Source of the DNA: Chalara sp. BL73
Taxonomy: Eukaryota > Ascomycota > Leotiomycetes > Helotiales
Reading direction: 5' to 3'
Length of the DNA stretch: 64,000 nucleotides
Assembly: GCA_918026815.1 (NCBI GenBank)
Contig: CAKJVC010000006.1
Coordinates: forward strand, 186,001-250,000
Shown here: positions 32,981 to 44,227 of the stretch, in pieces
How the letters are laid out: every line of letters starts with the position of its first letter
Position numbering within the stretch: position 1 is the stretch's first letter
Made by a program: the position numbers and the translations under genes
Notes under the pieces: model-generated
Told to the model about the DNA's origin: nothing
The model's input: the letters and a program-made list of their open reading frames with translations, nothing else
The model's database searches: none

Positions 32981-34329
32981 GTAGAGCCATAAGGGTTGTG
33001 TTGTAGGGTCCGCGGTTCATTTTTTATGTGTACCTAGCGGCTATTTTACATTGCTATGCAGGCAAGTTTATTGTCATTTCTATTCTTTATTCTATATAAT
33101 GATATGCATGTGTAAGCTAACACAAAGCAAACTTATGAATGGGTGTTTCAGCGATGTTTACACATACTCTATTGCAATCCACAGTGTCTGGTTCAAGCTA
33201 ATATATGTACACAGAAGATTGCATAAGTAGTGTGATAAGATTTGTAGGCACGCTTCTATAGTTATCACGAATCTGATTCTGGTGTCATTGGATTGGTCAT
33301 TAAAAAGGTTCAATATGTAGAATTCCAAGATCGGCAAAAGTAGGGAGAGAGAGATTCTATTTACGTTTTGGCGGGGGTCACGTTGCAAGTGCTTCGATTC
33401 TAAGGACAAGCATTTCACTTCAAAGGTTTTACCAGATCCTAGGGTAGTGCAAACAAGAATATAAATTCAAGTCTTGTTCTAAGCTTTACATAAGTCGAAA
33501 GTAGTAACTGGTGCTGGGTAGGGTTGAGTAGCAATCGAATTTTTGGCTCTTCTTAGAATTCCATAGTTATTTCAGCTACCGAAAGATCAAACAATCCTCA
33601 AGGGAGGACAGCTTCCACCCGGCGAGGATTTCGTTGTGATAGCACAATCCTTATGGAACAAACACGGCATTGGAACTCAATCGAGTTCTAACTCAACAAA
33701 TTGGCGGTAAACTGTGCGGTTTAGAGAAAACAGCTTACGTGTCTCCAGTCGATACTGTGGTGTTAGCCATATTGATAGACATCATATAGGGATAGACACC
33801 AAATCGAAATTTCACACTCTTGCTCAGGAGAAATATAATATCCACGCTATTCACTGTCTCAGACCAAAAAATCCGACTAAGAGCGTAGCTAGGTCAATTT
33901 CTATATGCGGGTTCCTGGCGTTAGTTATCCCAAGAACTCAGCCCTACAGCTGAGAAATGAGGGGTGGACATTTGACACGGCTATTACCTTCTTTCAGCTT
34001 TATTATACAACTTGTCAATGTCTACTTATTTGTGAGACAATCTCATAGCGTTGCTATTCACAAGACAAAATTTTCTCTCGTTTTCTTGAAATATGTCTAG
34101 TAGCGAATAAATTTTCTCTGAAATCTGTCTTGTTCAATATGGGAGTACACAAATGGATAATTCTTCTCAGAACATTCATACCGAGCCTCTTAGCAAGCTT
34201 GATACATCTCAATATAACATCATTGACCGCAATGTTTTGCTCCATAGTGTACAAGACCTTGTGCTTGGGGTAGTTCTAAACCACAGCAGAGCAGAAGGTC
34301 TGCATGATCGTACTCTTAAATGAAGCGAT
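32981..34329. other. Gene-poor region
   Basis: No supported gene in about 1.35 kb. Short frames at 33158-33418 and 33714-33953 have no features suggesting coding. Confidence 0.4.
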
Positions 34330-35310
34330 GGTGTCAACGATGGCTCTGCCTTCTTCATGCATTTATTCTCGCTTTCTGAGAAATCCTTGAAGAATTGCTC
34401 ATCGCAAGTCTCTTAACCTCATTCTCCTTGGTCAGATAGCTATCTAGAAAGCTGTTAGCTATATATTAGTATCTACTATCACGTAGCACCTACCATCGTT
34501 TTCTGTGCTCGCATCTTCGGATTTCTTATTCCAAGCACTGACTGTCTCCCATTGTGCCGCCCGAGTCCCATCTACCAGAGTTTGCATCTTGCTCGGTAAA
34601 CGAGCTCCATTCAACATTATTGGCATTTTGACAATTAGTGTTAGACTAACTGCCCAGAGACGTTGGTGCTAATCCCTCTAGTGCTGGTTCGTTATTAGCC
34701 TCCATGTTTAGTCGATCTCTAAGGTTGAAATAGGCATACCTAAAAGTACCATGGGCTTGATACCACTGTAACGGGACAGAGACTTGTATTGCTCCACAGT
34801 TAGCCCATGTACGGTTTTGACTCTGTGTGCAGTCTCGCTATCGTCATGATACAGCCGGCGAAGTGGCGATCAACTGCATCGTCTCCGTCAATAGAGACCG
34901 GAGTAAAATGAACAATTGCTTCCTTAGCCTCCTTGTTCACAAGGGTATACACGACCCCAAGTTGAATCACCTTGCCAAGCTTCTCTTCTTTAGTGAGATC
35001 TGCATCAGCCAATTGCACTTGGGCGAGATTGTCCTTTAGAGTGGATGGTAAGTCACCCAAAAGCTTGTGGCGATTTTCAAGGGGGCAGGGCTGTTTTGCG
35101 TGTAGAGATGTAGCTTTTCTGTAGTGACTTCAATTCCCAGTTATTCGCGAATGCTGATCTGGAGATAACAAGCACCACATAATGCCTTATGAGAGGACGT
35201 GAATTCCTTGTCTGCGCTGTTGGGAAAGCAGATCTTGTGGACCGCCGCGGGATCTACCTTGGTGGCTGCGAAGTTAAAAAAGGGTAAACAGTCCATTTTG
35301 ATCAAAGAGG

Positions 35311-35345
<35 letters not shown>

Positions 35346-35386
35346 TTTGGAGGAGGTGGCGATGTCATCAAGTGAGATATACCCAA
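34325..35386 (-). pseudogene. Decayed gene of unknown family
   Basis: Several protein-like segments lie in order on the minus strand: FNFAATKVDPAAVHKICF... ending at a TAA (35143-35141); LLGDLPSTLKDNLAQVQLAD running into EEKLGKVIQLGVVYTLVNKE and IVHFTPVSIDGDDAVDRHF (35060-34800); then GARLPSKMQTLVDGTRAAQW, with a possible intron, and SYLTKENEVKRLAMSN to about 34325. The segments change frame without clear introns, and one stop fits CAA to TAA. The family is not recognised. A real gene with poorly placed introns is the alternative. Confidence 0.35.
35316..35343. repeat. GA microsatellite
   Basis: A run of GA dinucleotides, interrupted once early by GAAAGA, lies at about 35309-35343. In the minus strand it reads as a (TC)n tract, giving the spurious SLSLSLSL peptide. 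Confidence 0.8.
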
Positions 35387-38115
35387 AGCGGAAAGAGCGT
35401 CTAACAGCCCAGCTAGGTAAGATCGATCGGTACCAAATGCACTGACCGCCTAGCAAAGGTGAGGAAACAATGACAAATCAAGCCTAAAGTTCAATATCCC
35501 ATTAGCAGATACACATTCAAGGATATGCTCAAGAGTTTGCAGACTCCAAAATGGTCTTTGTCCCTATCAGCAACCTGGCTCTCCAACTGAGCAAAATTGA
35601 GCCCATTTGTGACATGATTGGCTTTTCTCTATTGCGTGCTTTCAATGTTTAATTAATTATGGAACAATTATATACATTTCACAAAGTTTAATTGAGTTTT
35701 CAAGTTCAACGTTGCTACGTCGATTCCAGGTAAAAAATTAAGTGTTGGCATTTAGTCCTAAGATCACCCCTTCATCTCTCAACCGAAGAGGTCGGATCAA
35801 CACCAATTCAAGCAGTTTGGCTCTTGAACAATTGAAAGAAGCTCTAGGAAAGTAGTGCGCTAAACATACCACTGAAAGGCGCATTTTGAGGACCTATGGC
35901 CGTGGTTGGTATGTGTGCTGGAGCAGAAAGCCTTCGACATCAATGTTATTTCGATCTGTGCACGGTTCTATTAAGCTTAGGCTGGGCGAAACTGTGAAGA
36001 ATACAAATCTGGAGATTGCAGTCGCGATCTCGAAGCATCGCAGGGCGGGAACTCATGTGTTTACAGATGTGAAGCAACCCTCAGACTTGTGCCGCAAAAA
36101 AAAGGAAGACAGGTTTCAGAAAATGACTACTCACTGGCCTTTCAGCCATCTTGGCTCCAAGTTGAGAATTGGTGACACTAAAGAACAAACTTCTACGTAT
36201 CGCCTCTCCACGCTCCCGCCAGGGGGAATCTGCTGCCAAGACACAAAGGCTCCAAATAGGAAACACCAGACAGCAACTTGATTACAACATACATTTCAAA
36301 GTACTCACAATCATATATCTTCAAGTACGTTTCAGCGTCATTGATTTATATGTCAGATCTTTTGTTTTGCTCCATTTTCCATATCTCATATAATCATCTA
36401 TATGGAGCAGTTTATTCCTGTCCTTAACCCCCTCGTCCACTCATCCTCCCTTGTTCTCGCCCATTCTCCATGATGCGACCGCCACGCAAGACTTTGGTTC
36501 TGCATGTTACAGAACTGTTGCAACGGAGGAAACATCCCATCATCCTCAAGCCGATAGATGTTTGTTCAAGCAAAATTTGGCCGTGGCAAAACTGCTGTGT
36601 CTTTGCAACCCGTGACCAGATGTCCAGTCAGGCCGAAGCCGCATCTCTTCTGGATTTTCAGATCTCTCACCAGATCAGTCATATGCTGCATATCTAGCAC
36701 CAATTTCCGGAGGCATGATCTAAATCCCTCACTCGGGTCTTCCTTGCCGTTCCATTCCCTGTCACATGCTCACATCGTGACAGGATCATGAGTTTGTCGG
36801 TGTCTGGTCGGACCATCTTTTGTATAAAGCTTGCCTCATCAAAAAAGGCCGCTTTTTGTTTCGAAACAGTTAGTAAGCCACTAAATGCTTTATTCATCTT
36901 TCTTTTCCTATTCCCACCCAGCTTAACTATACGGTTCGCTATGTTTAGACACATGTACAACACTTTTTTCTTGGTCTCAACAGTTTTTTTTTACTAAGGA
37001 AATCAAGTCCTAGACCTTGAGAACTACTGCTTGTATCGGATCAGTATGTTGTTTTAGATTTGGGGGGACATAACAAATCGCATCGCCCACTATATTATTC
37101 TACTCTGCATGACATAACGACCAATTTACAACATTTGAAATGGCGCAGTGTTCAAAGGAACCCCCACAACGATAATACTGTGTAAATTAGGCGATCAAGG
37201 GCGATTGATAAAGCAATTTGCTCTCTAGCCGCTGGGGAGTAAGCGATAAATTTGCGAGAAATACAATAGGTATTAACATCGGCAGGTACATTTGTGTCTA
37301 CCATGAAGTTTTTGGACTTGCGCAATATATAGGATAATATAATTCAAGCAAGATACCAATGTTCCTATTAAGACCAGACGATGTAGGCGCCGCCCAGTCC
37401 GCTTACCGCTAAAAATTCCAAGTGCACATCTTAATGGAGAAACCCTCAACATAAGGGATATCCCAATCAACCCCGCAGAAATGGGCAAAGCCCCCTCCTA
37501 TTCTAAAATCGCCTCTCATACAAAGCCCCAAACCCGGGAGATGCTGTAGAAGTCCACCGTTTCGCCTTCACCCGGTCTTTTCTTGATGTCATAGCTTCAG
37601 CAGCGGATAGATAAAATATGCATTCATGCTGCTATTTATTCCTGATTGAACCGTATGCCCTGTAATAGGTCAAGGCTCAGCTTATTTCAGTAATGCTAAG
37701 CAGCCCCAAATATTTTATGGACACAAAAACGGTTGGTGTCTCTTTCTACAGTTCCCAAGAGCACATCAACTTTATCTTACATTTATTTTCTCGGAAACTC
37801 ATTTCTTTTATCTAACCCATCACCCATTCTTTAGTTGCAAGGTCAACATACAATCTTCATTATCACTGCCCTCCTCTCCGCAGTTCAGGAGTTTCCATGC
37901 TTTTCACAGGGACATGCCTGCTGTGATTCCTGTGATCACAACACATATTATAAATTATGTCGTTATGGAGCCATTACCGCTAGGCGGTGGCATAACTATA
38001 TGCTGTCATAATGTAGGAAGGCGACGGGCGAATATGATAGAAGTTTGCAAGGACAAAGTTAGTGTAGCTGATCGGGTAATTAAAAGAGCAGAAGAGACGT
38101 CTGCAAAGTCAGATT
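35387..38115. other. Gene-poor region
   Basis: About 2.7 kb without a gene I can support. Open frames such as 35886-36281 and 36470-36697 lack intron signals, domains or protein-like bias. No transposon ends or long repeats were recognised by eye; old, mutated repeat DNA is possible. Confidence 0.4.
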
Positions 38116-38820
38116 TCACCCCTTCAATAAATCCCAGCAAATCCATCTGCGTTCAATCGAGAGGCCGCGTTGTCGAGGAACCTTTGAACCCAGCGTTTCA
38201 AGAATTCCACGTCCAACTAATCCTTTGCATAACGTCCTCCGTGACGCAAATTCATCAAAGAAGATGATGCTCGAAGTCTCACTACCGGCACCGGGGAGCC
38301 TCGCAGTTCTCTCAGCTAATCCTGCAATCGACTTATACTCACCATGCCAGTATTTCTTAATGGTAGCGTCGATGATCAGTTCTCCGCCGAGTTCCGGGAA
38401 GATCATCTTCTGTAGCAGATCCACAACTACCAGTCCATGCTCCTTGCCCGACGCGTCGTCACCAAAGCAACAGTCGCCATAGACCTCAAATCCATAATTG
38501 ATTAGAAAATATAAAGAGCCAAGTGCGAATTGTTCAGTTCGAGGTCCGAGTTCGCCTGCAGATCCCTTCTCGGGGCCGGCTTCAGTCCTAAGCACCCGTC
38601 CGTATGGAGCCATGCACGCTTCGAATTCCGGGCCAATTTCAGCCGTACAGTCGAAACCCGCAAGCTTGAGGCGATTACGGTCGAGCAGGACATTTTCAAG
38701 CCGGAGATCTCTATGCGCAAGCTCGATGGACTCGAGGAAAGCGACGCCATGCGAGAGATCGTTCATCCACGCCATGCGTAACGGGAGAGGCTCCAATTTC
38801 TCTACCTCGATAACTTGCAT
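38116..38820 (-). CDS. Kinase C-lobe fragment lacking the DFG Asp (probable pseudokinase or relic)
   Basis: Single frame of 234 residues. It starts inside what is normally the middle of a kinase domain: LRMAWMNDLSHGVAFLE, then HRDLRLENVLLDRNRLKLAGFDCTAEIG. The catalytic-loop Asp and Asn are present, but the metal-binding DFD of this fungal family is GFD, so Mg2+ binding should fail. Further family text: GPRTEQFALGSLYFLINYGFEVYGD and LLQKMIFPELGG. The whole N-lobe (Gly loop, ATP-Lys) is missing and no upstream exon supplying it was found. Either a 5'-truncated relic or a small stand-alone pseudokinase. Confidence 0.6.
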   Translation of the reverse strand: MQVIEVEKLEPLPLRMAWMNDLSHGVAFLESIELAHRDLRLENVLLDRNRLKLAGFDCTAEIGPEFEACMAPYGRVLRTEAGPEKGSAGELGPRTEQFALGSLYFLINYGFEVYGDCCFGDDASGKEHGLVVVDLLQKMIFPELGGELIIDATIKKYWHGEYKSIAGLAERTARLPGAGSETSSIIFFDEFASRRTLCKGLVGRGILETLGSKVPRQRGLSIERRWICWDLLKG

Positions 38821-39187
38821 TGTTTCAGGATTTCGGGTGTGGTTTTGCTAAATGCGCTAGGGCAAGCACATGTCTCCTATATACTCAGGGAAAATGTCAT
38901 CATTATTGTGTAGCCTTTCATCCAGATGACACATCTAAGAATCTTCAATTACCTACATAACAAGAACCGGATTGTTTATCTTTTCTCAGCTTTCCCATGC
39001 CTATATTCTTCTCCCCCAAGGAGTTGTTCGACTTATTATCCTTCCTCCGTCGCCCTCTTCGTCAGATTATTTATCCTGTTGCTGAGTTACTCCTGTCCTT
39101 GTGACAACTGGAACTAGAACATTAATTTCAGTAAAAAGTATAAAGCAATAATATACCAAGCATCACTAAAGAGTGAGTTTGGGGCCC
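38821..39187. other. Intergenic region
   Basis: About 370 bp between the kinase fragment start and the stop of the large orphan gene. Nothing recognised. Confidence 0.4.
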
Positions 39188-42100
39188 TTAGGCAATAATA
39201 ATATCAAAGCTGCCGACTAAGTCATTAAAATCTCCTATGCACTGCAAGCAGGGCTTGCGGGGAAGGACGAGAGTTTTTTTCCCCATCTGCATACTAGCAG
39301 CAGTAGCAGCTAAACGAGCTTGCCAATTGCCATATGCTCTAACTATCCCAGTTGAGCTCGGTGAGTCGAAGATCTCATCCCAACAATCGACAGAAACTAG
39401 TTCTTTGTAGTGACAATGAATCGACTCTGCCTGCCTAGTAATCAATTGTTCAGTTTGGTGCAAGCATTCTCGCTTGACCATCAAGCGCTTATTTTCGAAC
39501 ATAGAGATGATATCTAGATCGCCCAAGGGCTTGCCGCCATCATTGATAGACACCAAGGTCTCGACAAGAATTACTAATGTGTCACGTAGGCCACGAGCCC
39601 CAACATCAACGGGCATTTCAAAATCGGTAAAAGATAAATGCAAGGATGTGCTGGCGAAATTGTCGCACAAAGTTCCATCGAACGGCAAATGGTTGATCAT
39701 TTGCCAGGAACTGACGTCGTAATCTTTCAATACAGGGTTAGATGGAGGGAGAAGAAGGGCAAGCTCAGAGCGCCCGAGATTTCCGAGAACCCTCTGTACG
39801 GGATGCTTGGATGTATTCTTAGATGGGTCGTTTAGCAAAGCTGAAGCAACATAAATCGAATCTCCACTGGATAGAGCCATGACCCCTCGAAGCACTTCTG
39901 GGTCAATATTACAATCCCCGCTTTCAAACATGGCAATACAAGCGAAAGATCTTGCCAAGCGACCTTCGATCTCAGCATCACATGGAAAACCTAACGTTTC
40001 TGTAAGAGCGCGATCTCCGGCACCTGAATCTGGTAAGAAAGCTTTCTTTAGACTGTCAAAGGACGATACAGTCGATACTGGGTATGAAACATCTCCCCGT
40101 CGATCTAGACCAATCACTAAAGACCGAGCCCACTTAGCCTCGTAGAGAGGCGTTTTTATTGTTTCAATGCAGATTGTTGATCCTCCTAGAGACTCATAGA
40201 GTGAGCTTGCAAAGACAAGAGCCATAATTGATGTTTTCTGTTGAGTGGAGGCACCGCTTAGGTCGAAATTCCACCAACCTTCAAGATAGGAACTTAACGT
40301 CGGAGGATGAATATAATCAAGAGCGTCCTCAATTTGTTCAATGACTGCCAGTGGATCATATTTATCAAGGTAATTAATTGGTGACCCGCCTTGGGATTTC
40401 TGAAAAATGGCTATTTCATCAAATTCACCCAGTAAAAAGTCATAGAGTGTATACTCTTCATCTGGCTTCGCCATACTGAACACGCGACTATTTATGGTAT
40501 CAATGGGTCGGATCAGGAAGCATTGTTCGCCAGAAGTTTCGATCTTTGAGAGTTGAATACGGTTGAAGCACACTGTACACCGTTTCTCTACCGAGCAATC
40601 TTGCGTGCAATCTACAGGTAGCGACTCTTGTACACACTGGCATTGATCCCAAATTTTATGGCAAGAGCTTCTACACCCACTAACTGACATAGCGCAGATA
40701 CATTGACGGCTGTCAGGCGATACACAGCCGCCGTCATACCCCTCACAGCTTACCTTGAAATCTGGGAAAATGCCCTGTATCCATCGACAATGGCTCATAC
40801 CGATGATACCGCACTGACGCTTTGCATTTGGTTTAAACTCGTTCCGAGGCGTTTTCGATGATTGCAATGGAGAGGCTATCGCCGAGGCGTAGCGGTAATC
40901 TGTGTGAGTTGGTTCGTTCCTATGGTTGGTAGGGTCTCTTTCCCAGTATCGGATAATCAAGTCATCATGATTAACCTGAAGAGTGCCAGCAATTCTGCGC
41001 AGCATTGTAATTCTGCCTTCAACATCAGGTATCATTTTCAACAGCAGAGGGAAACTGCTCAAGCCAAAGAAACGAGGCAGATATTGTGCAGGGTCACTAA
41101 GTAATGACTTGCAATGGCGCATTCCAAGTCCAAAGAGTTTGGCAAAGTGTCGCTGTTCTACACCATGAGCGCTAGTGTATCTACTTGCAGCTCTCGCAAG
41201 TAGCGTTAGCCACTCAATAGAATTGGAACATTGGCTAATGTGATTAGAGATGCGGATAATCAGATTGCAACACTTCTTGTCGTCCAAAGAGGATGATGTC
41301 CATTGAGAAATGACAGCCCCCAAAACTACGATCCAAAACTCTCCCATGGAAACTCGAGATGTTTCTGAAGCAATGTGACGTTCCGTTACCACTGGAGGCG
41401 AGTAGTAACGCATCCGCGCAAGTGGCAAGGACCAGAAAACGCCTTCCTTGTCGCTGCGTATGCCGTGTATCGAAATTGTGACAAGGGCATCGTTCATAAG
41501 CTCATCATGTTGATCTATGTCCTTGATTTCACCCATCAACACTTCCATGTTTGGATATAAATGCCAAGATGACATTGCCAGCAGCACAGCACCATTTTGT
41601 ACTTGCTGAGGTATTCCTTGTACCAAATTTTCCATGGCACGCATAGCTGAGGTCCATGCCTCAATGACACTCTCATAAGGATCCGATCTTGTGTTCACGG
41701 GCAGATGAACATTGTTGATGATGAGCATCAATTGCGTTTGTTGAAGGCGCCTGTCAGCATCTGCGGTCTGCAGCCATGACCGCGCACTAGAGTCCCAAGT
41801 GGCTAGCTGCTGTCGAGTAAAAGCTTGTTGGGCGGCCATGATTGCTGCTGTTTCTGCTGCATTTGTGTTGTTGAACAACTCATTTATGACTTGTTTACGC
41901 CGTTCTACCAATTCAGCCCAAAGCGAAATAGCCTCATGGCTTTTCCATATACGGGCGAGCATGCATGAAAGAAGGTGAACGGCTAAAGCGCCTTGACCAG
42001 AAGTCGCTGCGGCCCAGATATTTGTGCCATCAAGGCCTGCCTGAGCTGAAAAAATGCTAACGTTGGGATTATTTTGTGCTTCCGTTGAACGAGACGATAT

Positions 42101-42373
42101 GCTCGATACCCGCTTTCCGTATGCTCGAATAAGATGCGGAATTGGTGGTACCATATTCTCAAAAAGCGCACCCAGCCTCCTGGCTGTGATATGTGGAGGA
42201 CCTTCCTCAGCGGCGCTACGCCTGTGTATAGAAAGAGCATCTCTAAGGCCCTGGAACTCCTTTGGTGCCTCTACTTTCATCAAAGAAAAGTCTAGGTTGA
42301 AATTGGCAGCAGCGACTGTCAACTCGTTTGGCATCGAAAGAATGGCATTATTAAGCTTCGAAATGGAAGCCAT
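39188..42373 (-). CDS. Large intronless hypothetical protein with Cys-rich middle
   Basis: One uninterrupted frame of 1,061 residues, striking in an intron-rich neighbourhood. The N-terminus (MASISKLNNAILSMPNELTV) has no signal peptide. Residues 1-450 are helical with conserved-looking blocks (APKEFQGLRDALS, ITARRLGALFENMVPPIPHL, ATSGQGALAVHLL, AISLWAELVERRK, WSLPLARMRYYSPPVVTERH). Residues about 520-605 hold 14 Cys (CQCVQESLPVDC, CSVEKRCTVC), likely metal-binding or disulfide-linked. The C-terminal third is mixed alpha/beta without a motif I know. I recall similar proteins in other filamentous fungi, all unnamed. Function unknown; probably intracellular. Confidence 0.8.
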   Translation of the reverse strand: MASISKLNNAILSMPNELTVAAANFNLDFSLMKVEAPKEFQGLRDALSIHRRSAAEEGPPHITARRLGALFENMVPPIPHLIRAYGKRVSSISSRSTEAQNNPNVSIFSAQAGLDGTNIWAAATSGQGALAVHLLSCMLARIWKSHEAISLWAELVERRKQVINELFNNTNAAETAAIMAAQQAFTRQQLATWDSSARSWLQTADADRRLQQTQLMLIINNVHLPVNTRSDPYESVIEAWTSAMRAMENLVQGIPQQVQNGAVLLAMSSWHLYPNMEVLMGEIKDIDQHDELMNDALVTISIHGIRSDKEGVFWSLPLARMRYYSPPVVTERHIASETSRVSMGEFWIVVLGAVISQWTSSSLDDKKCCNLIIRISNHISQCSNSIEWLTLLARAASRYTSAHGVEQRHFAKLFGLGMRHCKSLLSDPAQYLPRFFGLSSFPLLLKMIPDVEGRITMLRRIAGTLQVNHDDLIIRYWERDPTNHRNEPTHTDYRYASAIASPLQSSKTPRNEFKPNAKRQCGIIGMSHCRWIQGIFPDFKVSCEGYDGGCVSPDSRQCICAMSVSGCRSSCHKIWDQCQCVQESLPVDCTQDCSVEKRCTVCFNRIQLSKIETSGEQCFLIRPIDTINSRVFSMAKPDEEYTLYDFLLGEFDEIAIFQKSQGGSPINYLDKYDPLAVIEQIEDALDYIHPPTLSSYLEGWWNFDLSGASTQQKTSIMALVFASSLYESLGGSTICIETIKTPLYEAKWARSLVIGLDRRGDVSYPVSTVSSFDSLKKAFLPDSGAGDRALTETLGFPCDAEIEGRLARSFACIAMFESGDCNIDPEVLRGVMALSSGDSIYVASALLNDPSKNTSKHPVQRVLGNLGRSELALLLPPSNPVLKDYDVSSWQMINHLPFDGTLCDNFASTSLHLSFTDFEMPVDVGARGLRDTLVILVETLVSINDGGKPLGDLDIISMFENKRLMVKRECLHQTEQLITRQAESIHCHYKELVSVDCWDEIFDSPSSTGIVRAYGNWQARLAATAASMQMGKKTLVLPRKPCLQCIGDFNDLVGSFDIIIA

Positions 42374-43064
42374 TCTGATGACTGGAGGATCTGTTATATC
42401 TAAATTACGGAACGTAAAGTGGTTCTGTGTTTATAAGCTGTTAAAAGTAGACTCTAGAAATATCAGTGTTCTCTTTTGGGCGGGCAATGAGTTATACGCG
42501 GTGAATAGCATGGCTGCCCGAGGTGGTGTGGTAATACAAGCAAGGCGCTATGGCAAGGCCCACTGACTATCTTCGAAGCCTTACGTTGGCCAGTGAATAA
42601 TAGCCTATTAACTCTAACTCTAACTCAGCTACAAGATGCGACATACATGAAATACGCTGCAAGATCACAAAACGGGACAGACAGACGGAGTAGGCATACC
42701 TTAACTGAATGACACGTGATCACCACATGACCTTCGAGCATCGCATGAGACGTACGTACGGATTCAAAAGGAGTCATACAGTTGTAAAGTACATCTTGAT
42801 ATCATACAATTAAACTTCAGACTCCACCTGTGATTCATCTGATAACCAAAGCTCGGATTCAATCCGAAGCGTCGCTGGCTGAATATGATTGGCTCGGCTA
42901 AGCTTTCGATACATTGGGGGATGGATAAAGCCCATCTTCAATGTCCCTCAGGCAAAATACATATATATGTCGTGGTTCAGTTATTTAACTTCATACCTAA
43001 ATTTTATTCTTTTGTACCTCACCCTACGACACTTGCCTCTAAACTAACTCACAGAACCAAGAAA
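42374..43064. other. Divergent intergenic region
   Basis: About 690 bp between the starts of the orphan gene and the DUF1349 gene. No coding sequence. A CACGTG site lies near 42714. The leader just upstream of 43065 is pyrimidine- and A-rich, as expected for a fungal promoter. Confidence 0.4.
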
Positions 43065-43932
43065 ATGGCCAGCCTCCCCTTCCACACCCTTAACCTCCCC
43101 TCGGGAACATCTGCACCCACCCCAGACACCACCACGTTCACGCTCAGTCCACCTTCGCCAACGGATATATGGCGCACGCCACTCCCAGCTCCGGTAGATA
43201 ACCTCAATGCGCCCGTAATATACAAAGCCATCCCCTTAAAGTCATTCAAACGGCTCCGCATCACCGTAGAAGCGAAATGGAGAACCTTATATGTCAGTTC
43301 ACATCTCACAAGCACCCCCACCTATATTCAACGACCTCCGCATATCCCTTTATGCCCTAAACGAAACTCCTCACCTTCTCAATAACACGCCTTACCGGTA
43401 TGCAAAATCTCCATTAACCCAAATTCCAGGATCAAGGCGGCCTGGTCTTCATCCTCCCCGATTCCGCGAGCCCCACCGCGGACGCCGCCCAAAAGAAAGG
43501 CTGGAAATGGATCAAATCCGGCATCGAATACTACAAGAACGAAGCCTACGTGAGCACCGTAGCCGCCGACCGCGCCGCCGACTGGAGCCTGATTAAGAAC
43601 CCCTCCGTGCGTCCTCTCCCCTTCCCTCCCCGTCACCAAAAACAAAAACCCGTAGGCTCGAGAAAAAAAAACCGACGTCAAGGCAGGGGGGCGGCGAGGC
43701 AACGATCGAGTTCGAGCGGGATCCCGAGAATCGTACCTTGTGGGTGTATGCTGTTGCGGATGCCGGCGCGGAGGGGGAGCAGAGGATCCCGGTGAGGGAG
43801 GTGACGTGGGTTTTTGGCGAGGATGGGGAGAGGGAGGCTTGGGTGGGGGTTTATGCTGCGAAGCCTACGGGTAATGATGACGGGAGCGAGCTGGTTGTTG
43901 GGTTTAAGGGGTGGGAACTGGATCTCGTTTGA
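43065..43932 (+). CDS. DUF1349 (concanavalin-like, REE1-type) protein
   Basis: Three exons (43065-43292, 43430-43606, 43687-43932), all phase 0, give 216 residues. The ATG follows CAAGAAA and starts MASLPFHTLNLPSG. The DUF1349 pattern is clear: LYDQGGLVFILP (joined by intron 1), KSGIEYYKNEAYVSTVAADRAADWS, then TIEFERDPENRTLWVY, REVTWVFG and WVGVYAAKP, ending VGFKGWELDLV. The fold is a lectin-like beta-sandwich; yeast Ree1 modulates galactose metabolism, but most members are uncharacterised. The last exon and intron 2 are much more GC-rich than the flanks. Likely cytosolic. Confidence 0.85.
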
Positions 43933-44227
43933 CTTTTGAAAATAGGGGAAGTGATGGAGACATGTTCATCTTGCAGAACGTAGTTTCGCTCGGTGTACCA
44001 AACAGTACCATTTCGCGACCTAGCTACTGGAAACTTTTTTTGGTATATTTTGGGGGGAGACGAATTCTTGTGATTTATTTTGCTAATTTTAAGGAGAAAA
44101 ATGAAGGGATGACATTGAAAGATACACACCCCAAAAGAAACCTCCTGGGCAAGTTTCCTGCTAAAGGAAACGGGCTTGTCTGTGAAACCCTGCGCATGAA
44201 ATTCTTCGCAGCTAAAGGAAAATCTTA

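Noticed and set aside
35274..35456. Frame containing SLSLSLSL as a signal-anchored protein
   Set aside because: The hydrophobic-looking stretch is a translated GA/TC microsatellite.
35886..36281. 131-residue frame as a gene
   Set aside because: No domain, intron signals or convincing composition; surrounding frames are equally open.
32981..38115. A retrotransposon in the gene-poor gap
   Set aside because: No reverse transcriptase, integrase or gag text in any frame and no long direct repeats visible by eye.
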